Below, piece by piece: positions 1-8,270 of a DNA stretch of 64,000 nucleotides. The stretch is from Flammeovirga pacifica. Its GTDB lineage: Bacteria; Bacteroidota; Bacteroidia; Cytophagales; Flammeovirgaceae. The notes beneath the pieces are model-generated. The model was not told the origin of the DNA, did not search any database, and saw only the letters and a program-made list of their open reading frames with translations. The position numbers and the translations under genes were made by a program. The stretch spans positions 3,658,246 through 3,722,245 of the forward strand of contig NZ_JRYR02000001.1 in the NCBI RefSeq assembly GCF_000807855.2. Reading direction: 5' to 3'. Position 1 is the stretch's first letter. The number at the start of each line of letters is the position of its first letter.

Positions 1-88
1 TATTGATGATTACCCTATCAATAAACTAGAGGAACTACTGCCTGTTAAATAGTTGGTGTAGACAAGTGCGGGTTTGCCGACTGCTTAC
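1..88 (+). mobile_element. Right end of an IS66-family-like insertion sequence (partial)
   Basis: The window opens inside what looks like the distal end of an IS66-type element. Seen: a reading frame ending at base 52 whose last residues (YPINKLEELLP) resemble the typical IS66 transposase C-terminus (HPINRIDELLPW). About 30 bases later comes GACTGCTTAC, whose reverse complement GTAAGCAGTC resembles the GTAAGCG-type terminal repeat of IS66 elements, placing the boundary near base 88. The left end and most of the transposase lie outside the window, so the family call rests on short similarities only. The eight bases CTCTAATT just after the boundary could be a target duplication but cannot be tested here. 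Confidence 0.5.
2..52 (+). CDS. C-terminal fragment of a probable IS66-family transposase
   Basis: Only the last 16 codons and the TAG stop are in the window (frame starting at base 2). The peptide IDDYPINKLEELLPVK resembles the conserved end of IS66 transposases (TnpC, DDE type), which normally finish with a motif like HPINRIDELLPW. The immediately following terminal-repeat-like sequence supports the call. Whether the gene upstream is intact cannot be seen. An unrelated protein ending by chance in a similar peptide is the alternative. Confidence 0.45.
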   Translation: MDDYPINKLEELLPVK

Positions 89-231
89 CTCTAATTAGTT
101 CTTTGGGTAGTAGCATTATTTAATGAAATTTGCTTTAAAGTAAATTATTTTTTGAAGCACAAATCTTAATACTTTTTTTTAAAAAAGAAAAAGTCACCTT
201 AAATAGAATTGTATACTTATATTATTTCATG

Positions 232-266
232 AAAAAATCACATTTAGTTTATAAATGTGATTTTGA
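232..266 (-). terminator. Rho-independent terminator of the TolB-like/TPR regulator
   Basis: Inverted repeat AAATCACATTT / AAATGTGATTT. Read on the minus strand, the hairpin is followed by a run of six T. It lies about 80 bases beyond the stop codon of the minus-strand gene at 348-1925. Confidence 0.7.
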
Positions 267-347
267 ATTATATTACTTTTAACGAAACTTATATCCAGAA
301 TTTATTTATCATATTGAATAATGAAAAGAACCTCTGGAGATAGATAA

Positions 348-1925
348 TCATTTATTATTTTTAAAACCTGCTTTTTCCAAGCCTTCCATTATATGTTTTG
401 CTAGTGCTTCTTCTTTTACAAACCTTCTGATAATCTGACCACTATTTTGAGCAAAATCTGGTCTAAGTTTTAAAAGTTCTTCTAGATTTTGTTGTGCTTC
501 TTTCATTTTACCAAGCTGTGCATAACATATTGTTCTCAAAAAAGGACCCCAAAAAAATGATGGGACATGATAATTATTGGCTTCTATTAGTGCCTTTTCA
601 TAATCCAATTTTCTATAATGCCCTAGACTTTTCACACCACAAAGCCAAACAGGAAAATCTATATTGTTTTGGTAGATCCTATCGAACAATTCAATTCCTT
701 TATCCCATTCACCATAAAGACATAAATATTGAGCAAGAATACCCAAACGAAGTGGTGTATTGGTGGCTGTTTTTAAGCTATTATTGACGATATGAAAAAA
801 ACGTTCTTTTTCATCGAAAATAAATGTTTTATAAGCCATCATGATTTGAACTATTTGACTTTTAGGATTGAGAATATATGCTTTTTCAATTAACCTTTCG
901 CATTCTTTTTTATCGTGTTCAGTACCAAGTGCATTAAGGTATATAGCTCCATGTATGTTCTCTAATAAAGCGTTGATAATTGCTGAATCTGGATCTTCTT
1001 TAAGTGATGCTTGTAAAGTGGCTAAAAACTGTTTGTGTGTTTCATTTGTAAAACGTGATAAGTAGAAATACCACATCAATAACACCTGATCTTCTTGATA
1101 AGTAGTAGGTTTACTAGCAATTAATTCTTTATATCTTTTTTCATTGATATGCCCCGTTTCTGACCCTAAATGAGTAGCAATTTGAGCGGTAATATTTTCT
1201 TGAATATCAAAAAGATCATCATCTTGAAGATTAAACTTATAATGTTCTCCCCATGAATGCGAGTTATCACTAAGGTCTGTCATATGAATAGAGATTTTGG
1301 CTTGATTCCCCATCACTTTCATATCGCCTTGTATGGCAAAACGAACATTTTGTTTTTTTAGATTATCAATAAATTTTTGATCGTAATTGATGTTATCAAA
1401 AGGCAATGTTGACCCCATGATTTTTATATCATCATATTTTGATAACTGAATCGATAACTCCTGAGAAAATCCAAAACAGAAGTATTCTAGATCTGTATTA
1501 TTAGATAAGTTTTTAAAAGGTAAGATAGTAACACATGCTTTATCCTCTAATTTAATATTAGCGGTTTTAATGGTTGTTTTTTCCTCTTCCTTTTGCTCTT
1601 CAATCACTGTAACTAATGGAATATATTTCCCTTTTGGAATTTCAATCTTTAAGGGATCATTTTTTCCGTCCTCCAAATAGTACAACTTTAGTAATCTCCT
1701 TAATCTTCCTACATTTATTCTTACTAAAGCATTTTGATCTGGATCAAAGTTATCTCCTTGATCAAATACATCAATACCAATATTATATCCTTTTAATTGA
1801 TCACCTCTTTCTTCCACAAATTCAGTAATGATATATTCTAAGAGTTTTTTCATCTTGGGTTTATTGATAAACTCTTCACTTTTAATGATTTTTTGAAGTT
1901 GTTCAAGGATTTGAGTATTGATCAT
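348..1925 (-). CDS. TolB-like / TPR regulatory protein with N-terminal winged-helix-like domain
   Basis: A 525-residue soluble protein without signal peptide or membrane segment. Residues 1-105 match the pattern of DNA-binding-like domains that precede TolB-like/TPR modules (LKGYNIGIDVF, then FDP, then VRINVGRLRRLL and a basic PKGKYIPL end). Residues 130-220 resemble the TolB N-terminal-like module often annotated next to adenylate-cyclase-type regulators (VTILPFKNLS, FCFGFSQELSIQL). Residues 270-515 are helical repeats, probably TPRs (for example GEWDKGIELFDRIYQ). No catalytic cyclase domain is present. It is monocistronic, with its own terminator, and is flanked by an IS-like end and a deacylase-like gene. 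Inferred role: cytoplasmic sensor or transcription regulator. Ligand and targets are unknown. Confidence 0.6.
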   Translation of the reverse strand: MINTQILEQLQKIIKSEEFINKPKMKKLLEYIITEFVEERGDQLKGYNIGIDVFDQGDNFDPDQNALVRINVGRLRRLLKLYYLEDGKNDPLKIEIPKGKYIPLVTVIEEQKEEEKTTIKTANIKLEDKACVTILPFKNLSNNTDLEYFCFGFSQELSIQLSKYDDIKIMGSTLPFDNINYDQKFIDNLKKQNVRFAIQGDMKVMGNQAKISIHMTDLSDNSHSWGEHYKFNLQDDDLFDIQENITAQIATHLGSETGHINEKRYKELIASKPTTYQEDQVLLMWYFYLSRFTNETHKQFLATLQASLKEDPDSAIINALLENIHGAIYLNALGTEHDKKECERLIEKAYILNPKSQIVQIMMAYKTFIFDEKERFFHIVNNSLKTATNTPLRLGILAQYLCLYGEWDKGIELFDRIYQNNIDFPVWLCGVKSLGHYRKLDYEKALIEANNYHVPSFFWGPFLRTICYAQLGKMKEAQQNLEELLKLRPDFAQNSGQIIRRFVKEEALAKHIMEGLEKAGFKNNK

Positions 1926-2133
1926 ATAAAAAGATTTTGGTGTGTTGTAATTTTTAGTTGTTTTATTAGTAAAACGGTAAAAATAGAATAGAGTTGAGGA
2001 CTTCTATTTCATATTCATTATTGGATGATGTTAAACAAAATGAAAGATTGTTTAACTGTTTGATAAAAAGTAAATTACTTGAATGTTGTTACGGAATCAA
2101 GTTGTATGAGTATAAATTTTAATGAAAGTGAAT

Positions 2134-2170
2134 AAAAAAACCTTAAACTTGAAGTAATCTCTGTTTAAGG
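2134..2170 (-). terminator. Rho-independent terminator after the aspartoacylase-like gene
   Basis: CCTTAAAC ... GTTTAAGG inverted repeat (8-bp arms). On the minus strand it is followed by seven T. It begins about 25 bases past the stop codon of the gene at 2196-3146. Confidence 0.7.
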
Positions 2171-2195
2171 CTATATAATAAAAAACAGTAGTAGC

Positions 2196-3146
2196 TTATT
2201 TATTTACACTAACATGAAATAGTGCATCACCTTTGTAAACATTGGGAGCTGTATTTAATCCAAAAATATGGCAATCGAAAGGCGCATATATTTTCTTTTC
2301 AAACTCTCCAAAAGGATCAGAAACTCTTCCTATCAAAGTCTTTTTTGTGACGTATTCACCATTGGAAATCATCGCTTCAAAAATACCCGAATAAGGAGCT
2401 CTTAACCATTTACTTTTTTGAATTAAAATAGGTTTTTGGCTGCTATTTAGGTCGCCTTCTTGCATATTAAGGTACTTCATCACATTTAATGCACCATTTA
2501 CACCACATTCAATAACATCTTTATCTAATGATAGAGATTTACCACCTTCAAATAATATGATTGGTTTACCCATTTTATGAATGGTTTCTCTAATTGAATG
2601 ATGAATATAAGTAGAGTGCATCATAAACGGCGCATTGAAAGCTTTGGCTAAAGCCACTTCTCTTTCTTCTTTAAAATTGCATCTAATGTTAGGGAAGTTA
2701 CTTCTATCGCTTCCTCCAGTATGGAAATCCAAAACATAGTCTACAAGAGGGGCAATTTCTTTTGTAGACTTATAAGCAAACTGACTGGCTAATGAACCTC
2801 CTTTATTTCCAGGGAAAATTCTATTTAGATCTCTACCATCAGGAAATGCCCTTGATAGATTGAGGTAGCCAAACATGTTAAAAATAGGAATACAAATTAC
2901 TGTACCCTTTTTAGGTTTATGGTATTTTTTACGAATGATATCTCGCACAATAGCAACTCCATTAGATTCATCGCCGTGGACACCTCCAAGCAATAATAAT
3001 ACAGGACCATCTTTTTTACCTCTTTCTACTATTACAGGTACTTTTAGGCTATTACGGGTATGTAATTTAGCTACTTCTAATTCTAAGACAGCGCCTTTTC
3101 CTTTTTTAATTTCGGTACCCAAAAGGATAAATTTTTCACTAGACAT
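2196..3146 (-). CDS. Succinylglutamate desuccinylase/aspartoacylase family zinc deacylase
   Basis: 316 residues, cytoplasmic. The M14-like AstE/AspA signature is complete. The zinc ligands H57 and E60 lie in GGVHGDE, the third ligand H142 in DFHTGG, the substrate-binding RDLNR sits at 105-109, and the probable catalytic E199 is in LFEGG. A C-terminal beta domain follows (about residues 235-316: LRAPYSGIFEA ... VSDPFGEF), as in the subgroup often annotated simply as succinylglutamate desuccinylase/aspartoacylase family protein. The family hydrolyses N-acyl amino acids or related amides. The substrate here cannot be read from sequence, and no arginine-catabolism genes are adjacent. Monocistronic on the minus strand, divergent from the tannase operon. 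Confidence 0.85.
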   Translation of the reverse strand: MSSEKFILLGTEIKKGKGAVLELEVAKLHTRNSLKVPVIVERGKKDGPVLLLLGGVHGDESNGVAIVRDIIRKKYHKPKKGTVICIPIFNMFGYLNLSRAFPDGRDLNRIFPGNKGGSLASQFAYKSTKEIAPLVDYVLDFHTGGSDRSNFPNIRCNFKEEREVALAKAFNAPFMMHSTYIHHSIRETIHKMGKPIILFEGGKSLSLDKDVIECGVNGALNVMKYLNMQEGDLNSSQKPILIQKSKWLRAPYSGIFEAMISNGEYVTKKTLIGRVSDPFGEFEKKIYAPFDCHIFGLNTAPNVYKGDALFHVSVNK

Positions 3147-3330
3147 CTTATTTACTAATCATAAATAATAACAGATAAGTTTCAATTTTGAGACTTCTCA
3201 AAACTCTATCGAGATCTAGTATTACGGGATTTAAAATCAGAGAGTTGCAAGTATTCAATAAATAAGCACAAAATATTCATCTTCTCTTTTTACCAATGAT
3301 TCAAGCAGACCAATATTCCCTTTCGGACTT

Positions 3331-3347
3331 AACCGTAACATACGGTT
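3331..3347. promoter_or_regulatory. Palindromic operator candidate, copy 1 (AACCGTA-ACA-TACGGTT)
   Basis: A perfect 7-bp inverted repeat around a 3-base centre, 11 bases before the start codon of the 3358 gene. A near-identical site occurs at 6034-6050 upstream of the next operon (15 of 17 bases identical). The position close to the start suggests repression, but the promoter itself is not clear. The regulator is unknown. No TetR, MarR or LacI gene is adjacent. Confidence 0.5.
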
Positions 3348-3357
3348 ATTAACTAAC

Positions 3358-3678
3358 ATGGGACGGTTTTACTTCTCAAATTTGTCTCAAGATAAAACGA
3401 AAAAAATGGAAGAAGTTGTTGAGACCTTCTGGAAAAATGAACTGAAAAAAGATTTCCCAGAACACGAGAAAACATTAAACCATCTCTTCGAAACGCTTGA
3501 TCATATTTTGGATCTAGCAAGAGACTATTATCTGTGTAAACATCAGATCAGAATTCTTGAAAGAAGAGAGAAAGAAGAATTATGTAATCAATATCAAGAG
3601 ACTCTTGATGAATTGCATAATGAGTTAAGCTACTTCATAAAAAAATATAGTAATCAAATAAATTATAAGTCAAAATGA
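3358..3678 (+). CDS. Small charged helical protein of unknown function
   Basis: 106 residues, no signal peptide, no membrane segment and no family that I recognise. The sequence is highly charged and predicted largely helical (for example the stretch with RILERREKEELCNQYQETL), possibly forming a helical bundle or coiled coil. It is the first gene of a plus-strand operon. Its stop codon overlaps the start of the tannase-like gene in ATGA (3675-3678), so translational coupling is likely. The palindrome at 3331-3347 lies immediately upstream. The start used gives ATGGGACGG; there is no better in-frame start. Function unknown. Confidence 0.6.
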   Translation: MGRFYFSNLSQDKTKKMEEVVETFWKNELKKDFPEHEKTLNHLFETLDHILDLARDYYLCKHQIRILERREKEELCNQYQETLDELHNELSYFIKKYSNQINYKSK

Positions 3679-5246
3679 ACAAGGGAAGATTATTTCTTAT
3701 GAAAGCCTTAATGCTTGCAATAGCTGTAACAGCATTAGTAGGTTTTAAATATGCATCAGAAGATAAAAAGAATAGAAATGTTGATAATATTCCAGATCTA
3801 CCAGATGTAAATATTACTTCAGTTACAAAAGAAGACGCCATGGCTCCCCATTACAAAGTGGCAGGAATTATTGGAGAAAAAGTGAAATTTGAATTATTAC
3901 TTCCAGACGATTGGAACGGCAAGTTTGTCTTCGGCGGCGGCGGCGGATATGTAGGTTCTGTTGTCAATGTAGCATTAGGTTATAAAGCTTTAGAAAAAGG
4001 ATATGCTACGGTAGGAACAGATACAGGGCATGAAGGCGCCAATGCAATTGACGGTAGATGGGCTCAAGGAGATTTGGAAGCCATTGTCAACTTTGGCCAT
4101 ATGGCTGTGCATAGAACAACAGTAGTTTCTAAAGCAATTATTGAGGCTTTTTATGCTCAAAAAATTGATTATAGCTATTTTGTTGGCTGTTCAAGAGGTG
4201 GTGGTCAAGCCATGATGGAAGCACAAAGATATCCAGATGATTTTGATGGAATTGCTGCGGGTGCACCTGCTTATGATTGGACAATGGGATTAGGAATGGG
4301 TATGGTACACAATATGATTAACATGTACCCAGATCCAAATAATTTAGATGAACCATTAGTGAGTGTAGATGATTTAAAATTAATAGAAGATGCTTACTTA
4401 GAAATGTGTGATGAACTTGACGGTATTAAAGATGGAATTCTGAATGATCCAAGACTATGTGATTTCGATGTCGCTTCTTTATTATGTGATGGAGAGAAAA
4501 AAGAAGACTGCTTATCTCAAGAACAAATAAATGCTTTAAAAGCCATTTATGAAGGACCAAAAGATAAGGACGGTAGTATGTTTTATGGTTTTCCTTTTGG
4601 AGGAGAAACACATAAAGACGGTTGGTTTAAATGGATTACAGGAGGTTTAAACAATGTAGATGCACAAGCTACTTTTCACCAAGGAATTGAGAATGATTCA
4701 TCAGATGAGTTTCCACTTCCTCCTAACTTCCAACATGCTTTTGGTACTCATTTCATGAAGTTCTTTGTTTACCAAGATTCTACATGGACTTATGAAGACT
4801 TTAACTATGATACATTCAGAGATGATGCTTTGTTGGTTGGAAAAACATTGAACGCAACGAGTCCTGATTTATCAAAATTTAGAGCCAATGGAGGCAAACT
4901 ATTAATGTACTCAGGGTGGTCTGATACTGCTATTACCTCTTTAGGAACTATAGGTTACTATGAAGATGTCATCAATTTTGATGAAACAGCAGCGGATGAT
5001 GTAAAATTATTTATGATGCCGGGTGTATTGCACTGTGCAGGTGGTGATGGCCCTTGGTATGTAAACTGGATTGATGAAATAGACAATTGGGTAGCGAATG
5101 ATAAAGACCCAGATCAAATCACAGTTTACTTTATAGATGAGCAAATGAAACCGGCAGGTTCTAGGTTATTATGTCCATACCCAGAAGCAGCACAGTATGA
5201 TGGTGAAGGTGATACACGTGATGTCAAATCTTTTGGATGTAATTAA
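3675..5246 (+). CDS. Tannase/feruloyl esterase family hydrolase (exported)
   Basis: 523 residues, alpha/beta-hydrolase of the tannase/feruloyl esterase family (Pfam PF07519 type), which cleaves ester bonds of gallic or hydroxycinnamic acids. The full CS-D-HC pattern is visible: C172-S173 in GCSRGGG, D417 in YSGWSDT, and H453-C454 in VLHCAGG. In characterised members the two cysteines form a disulfide that holds the catalytic Ser and His together. The N-terminus is basic and then hydrophobic (KALMLAIAVTALVG), a likely signal peptide or anchor. An internal Met at residue 9 is an alternative start. It overlaps the upstream gene by 4 bases and is 11 bases from the MarC-type gene, so it is co-transcribed. 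Substrate not determinable. A periplasmic or outer-membrane location is inferred. Confidence 0.88.
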   Translation: MNKGRLFLMKALMLAIAVTALVGFKYASEDKKNRNVDNIPDLPDVNITSVTKEDAMAPHYKVAGIIGEKVKFELLLPDDWNGKFVFGGGGGYVGSVVNVALGYKALEKGYATVGTDTGHEGANAIDGRWAQGDLEAIVNFGHMAVHRTTVVSKAIIEAFYAQKIDYSYFVGCSRGGGQAMMEAQRYPDDFDGIAAGAPAYDWTMGLGMGMVHNMINMYPDPNNLDEPLVSVDDLKLIEDAYLEMCDELDGIKDGILNDPRLCDFDVASLLCDGEKKEDCLSQEQINALKAIYEGPKDKDGSMFYGFPFGGETHKDGWFKWITGGLNNVDAQATFHQGIENDSSDEFPLPPNFQHAFGTHFMKFFVYQDSTWTYEDFNYDTFRDDALLVGKTLNATSPDLSKFRANGGKLLMYSGWSDTAITSLGTIGYYEDVINFDETAADDVKLFMMPGVLHCAGGDGPWYVNWIDEIDNWVANDKDPDQITVYFIDEQMKPAGSRLLCPYPEAAQYDGEGDTRDVKSFGCN

Positions 5247-5257
5247 ATAAAGAAATT

Positions 5258-5935
5258 ATGATAGGTATAATAGAAATTGCACTAATCACCTTTTTAGCAT
5301 TACTGCCCATATCTAACCCTTTTAGTTCAGTGCCTTTGTTTTTATCATTAACAAAGGGGCATACTAGAGAGTGGTCGAATAAGCAAGCCTTAATGGCCAG
5401 TATTTTTATGGCAGGGATTCTCCTTACTTTCTTATGGTCGGGAGCGATAATTATAGAGTTTTTCGGTATCTCTATTCCAGCCATTCGAGTAGCAGGTGGA
5501 TTGATCATTATGAAAGTGGGCTTTGGTATGTTAAATCCCAAAGAAACAGAAGAACTTTCTGATGAGATCAAAGAAGAATCTAAAACGAAAAGTGATATAT
5601 CTTTCACACCCTTGGCCATGCCTTCATTGGCTGGCCCAGGGTCGATATCAGTAGTCATCAGTATGGCAGCCGGGTCTGATAATTTACCAGGTTACATCGC
5701 CATTTCATTAGGTGTTTTAATGGTAGTATTAGTGGCCTACTTATCTATGAGAGGAGCACCATTTATATCAAAAATATTAGGAGTAACGGGATTAGATGCC
5801 CTTACAAGAATTATGGGATTCATATTAATCTGTGTCGCCTTCCAGTTTGTACTTGATGGTATAGGCGGATACATTGAAAGTAAAGATTTTCTAGAACCTA
5901 TAATTAAAATGATTAAATCAATAACAACATCGTAG
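5258..5935 (+). CDS. MarC/SnatA family multispanning membrane protein
   Basis: 225 residues with about six hydrophobic segments and the family hallmarks LLPISNPFSSVPLFLSL near the N-terminus, RVAGGLIIMKVGFGML around 84-99, and PLAMPSLAGPGSISVVI around 123-139. Members are inner-membrane proteins. E. coli MarC has no firmly established role, and archaeal SnatA transports small amino acids. The loop between residues 100 and 120 is unusually acidic and charged. It is the last gene of the tannase operon, with a terminator at 5968-6002. What it transports is unknown. Confidence 0.85.
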   Translation: MIGIIEIALITFLALLPISNPFSSVPLFLSLTKGHTREWSNKQALMASIFMAGILLTFLWSGAIIIEFFGISIPAIRVAGGLIIMKVGFGMLNPKETEELSDEIKEESKTKSDISFTPLAMPSLAGPGSISVVISMAAGSDNLPGYIAISLGVLMVVLVAYLSMRGAPFISKILGVTGLDALTRIMGFILICVAFQFVLDGIGGYIESKDFLEPIIKMIKSITTS

Positions 5936-5967
5936 TAGTTTTTTGTGGTATTATATGAATGATTCAT

Positions 5968-6002
5968 AGTCGCTTCTGATTTTATTGGGAGCGACTTTTT
6001 AT
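5968..6002 (+). terminator. Rho-independent terminator of the tannase-MarC operon
   Basis: AGTCGCT ... AGCGACT stem followed by TTTTT, about 32 bases after the MarC-type stop codon. Confidence 0.75.
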
Positions 6003-6033
6003 TTGATAATCAGTTTTTTAGGGGTACTAATGT

Positions 6034-6050
6034 TACCGTTACATACGGTT
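6034..6050. promoter_or_regulatory. Palindromic operator candidate, copy 2 (ACCGT-TACAT-ACGGT)
   Basis: TACCGTTACATACGGTT matches the 3331-3347 site at 15 of 17 positions, with 5-bp perfect arms. It lies 75 bases before the start codon of the DUF1254 operon (6125-11451), roughly where an upstream promoter element would be. The repeated motif in front of two neighbouring operons suggests one shared transcription factor (inference). Confidence 0.5.
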
Positions 6051-6124
6051 TTTAACTTACATAAGACCTCTGTTATTATGACATTTGTAGAGTAATAAAA
6101 ATAAAGAAAACAAATAGATACAAA

Positions 6125-6931
6125 ATGAAAATAATAACAAAAAGACTCACTTTTCTAATGTTACTAGCAGTGAGTGCACTGGCTTACAGTCAAAACAAAG
6201 CGGATGAAATTGCACAAAAATTACAGAATCCACTATCAAATATCTCAGCTCTTCCAATCCAAAGTAATTTTGGAATGAACCCAGATAATACAATGAGTTA
6301 TGGTTTGTCTTTCCAGCCAATTCACGCTACAAGCTATGACAAATTTAATATCATTCATAGAGCAGTAATTGGTGTAAACTATATGCCAGGAATGGATGCG
6401 GGTCCTGAATTAGGAAAAATTGATGGACAGTGGGGATTAACGGATATCAATTATTCATTCTTATTCTCCCCTAAGACAGTTAAAAAAGTAGCTTGGGGTG
6501 TTGGACCATCAATTAACCTTCCAACTGCCACAAATGATTTCTTAGGCTCAGGACAATGGAGTGGTGGTTTATCTGCCGTAGTAGTTTATCAAACAGGTAA
6601 ATGGACTTTTGACGGTGTTGTTCGTCAAACATGGTCTTTTGCAGGAGACAATAGTAGAATAGGAGTTAATCAAATGGTTTTACAGCCACTTATTGCTTAC
6701 AGTTTAGGTAATGGTTGGGTTGTAAATACTTTCCCTACAATCATGGCTAACTGGGATCATGAGAAAGGACAACAATGGACGGTTCCAGTGGGTGCAGGTT
6801 TAACAAAAGTGGTATTTATGGGTAAAATGCCTGTAGCAGTAGGTGCTCAATATTACAAATATGTAGTGAGACCAGACCTTGCTCCAACACAAGAATTTAG
6901 GCTAATGGCCAACTTTATTTTCTCTAAATAA
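6125..6931 (+). CDS. Putative outer-membrane beta-barrel (phenol-degradation MetA / transporter-like family)
   Basis: 268 residues with a clear signal peptide (LTFLMLLAVSALAYSQ). The rest is beta-rich with alternating aromatic residues and ends in a strand terminating FSK (EFRLMANFIFSK), typical of an outer-membrane barrel. Residues 20-45 resemble the leader region of Bacteroidota and proteobacterial proteins annotated as transporter or neuromedin U, with DEIAQKLQNPLSN followed by IPIQ-like and NFG motifs. It starts the five-gene operon and precedes two DUF1254 proteins by 26 and about 1340 bases. Such barrels are often found next to DUF1254 genes (general impression). Ligand unknown. A porin-like role for the substrate of the neighbouring periplasmic proteins is inferred. 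Confidence 0.65.
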   Translation: MKIITKRLTFLMLLAVSALAYSQNKADEIAQKLQNPLSNISALPIQSNFGMNPDNTMSYGLSFQPIHATSYDKFNIIHRAVIGVNYMPGMDAGPELGKIDGQWGLTDINYSFLFSPKTVKKVAWGVGPSINLPTATNDFLGSGQWSGGLSAVVVYQTGKWTFDGVVRQTWSFAGDNSRIGVNQMVLQPLIAYSLGNGWVVNTFPTIMANWDHEKGQQWTVPVGAGLTKVVFMGKMPVAVGAQYYKYVVRPDLAPTQEFRLMANFIFSK

Positions 6932-6957
6932 TTATCAAAAAAAATCTACATACGAAC

Positions 6958-8226
6958 ATGAAAACTATAAGTTATATCATCGCATTTACTACGCTACTAT
7001 TTAGCTTTAGCTGTCAACAAAAGACAACTAAAGAGGAAAATTTAAAAGAGGTTGCCTATGAGGCATTCATCTATGCTCACCCTATGATGGAACAGGTAAA
7101 AACCCTGAATGGAATGTTTGATTTTATGGGTATGAAACCAAACGTTCCAGCCATGAACGATAAATTCCCCATGGACAATATTGGCTTGCCTATAGTAGCT
7201 CCTAACTTCACATCAATGACCGGTGGCGTATTTATAGATATCTCTGAAGGCCCTGTAACCGTTGAAATTCCAGAGGTTAAAGACCGATACATTGTTTACC
7301 AATGTGTAGATGTATTTACCCATAATTTCTATTACATGGGAACTAGAGCCAATCAAGGGGAAGGAGGTCAATTCACATTCTACAATAAACACCAGGTTGT
7401 ATCTAATGATGGTTCTACTCCAGTATTGATGGAGGGAGATCACGCACTGATAATAAACCGTATTGACATTAAAGACCGCAGTGAATTAGAGCGAGTAAGA
7501 GAAATCCAAAATGCTATTAAGGTAGTAGCTGCTCCTGAAAAGACAAAAGCTTATCCTGCTTACGACAAGGAAAAAGCTTTCTCGCCTCGTTTTGTGGAGT
7601 ATGTAAACGATTTGCTGATTACAGTGCCAGAACCTGAAGTAGACCTATTCGATCGATTCAAAGCCATAGGTATTAAGAATGAGGTAGCATTAAGTAAAGA
7701 ACAACTAAGCGAAGTGCAAGCGGGAATTGATTCAGCTTATCAGGCTATTAAGAATGAAAACAAAAACCTAGAGATTGGTAATGGTTATTTTACGAGTAAT
7801 GACATCTTCGGAACACGTGAGTTTTTGGATGGCTACTATATAGGAAGAGCAGCTGGTGCAGACTTTGGTTTGTGGGGAAATTCAAAAGAAGAAGCTAACT
7901 ATTTCATGTTGTATACTGAAGGTGAGGGCGAAATCAATTTCAAATCTGACGAATTACCTCCTTTAACTAAAATAGGATTCTGGTCAATTGCTGTACATGA
8001 TGAAAACGTATTGGTAGCTAAAAATAAATACGATTCTTATGTACTAACCATGGATCAGATGCAATTTGAAGAGGACGGGTCTTTAACGCTCAAAATATCT
8101 TCTAAACCAGAAGAAGGCAACTGGCTTTACACCCCAGGAGGCAAAATGGTTATCGGTATTCGTGCTTATCAGGCTGATCCAGAAAAAATTGGAGATTACG
8201 TACCACCAGCATTCATCAAAGGGTAA
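6958..8226 (+). CDS. DUF1254/DUF1214 domain lipoprotein
   Basis: 422 residues. Signal peptide with lipobox FSFSC, lipidated at C19. DUF1254 spans roughly residues 30-165 (AYEAFIYAHPMMEQ, later PVTVEIPEVKDRYIVYQCVD). DUF1214 spans roughly 300-410 (GFWSIAVHDE, then DGSLTLKIS and GNWLYTPGGK). The biochemical activity of these paired domains is not established. It is the second gene of the operon and one of three paralogues in the window, sharing domain order but little close sequence with those at 8271 and 16008. It is the only one of the three with a lipobox. Confidence 0.85.
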   Translation: MKTISYIIAFTTLLFSFSCQQKTTKEENLKEVAYEAFIYAHPMMEQVKTLNGMFDFMGMKPNVPAMNDKFPMDNIGLPIVAPNFTSMTGGVFIDISEGPVTVEIPEVKDRYIVYQCVDVFTHNFYYMGTRANQGEGGQFTFYNKHQVVSNDGSTPVLMEGDHALIINRIDIKDRSELERVREIQNAIKVVAAPEKTKAYPAYDKEKAFSPRFVEYVNDLLITVPEPEVDLFDRFKAIGIKNEVALSKEQLSEVQAGIDSAYQAIKNENKNLEIGNGYFTSNDIFGTREFLDGYYIGRAAGADFGLWGNSKEEANYFMLYTEGEGEINFKSDELPPLTKIGFWSIAVHDENVLVAKNKYDSYVLTMDQMQFEEDGSLTLKISSKPEEGNWLYTPGGKMVIGIRAYQADPEKIGDYVPPAFIKG

Positions 8227-8270
8227 AACTCTATAAATCAAATCACAGAAATATAAACTGTACTAAAGTG

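Noticed and set aside
5224-5658. Minus-strand 144-codon frame opposite the MarC-type gene
   Set aside because: It lies antisense to a gene with clear family motifs, and its own translation shows no domain.
8268-8270. GTG start of DUF1254 paralogue 2
   Set aside because: The ATG three bases later gives the same protein minus one Met and is the more likely start.
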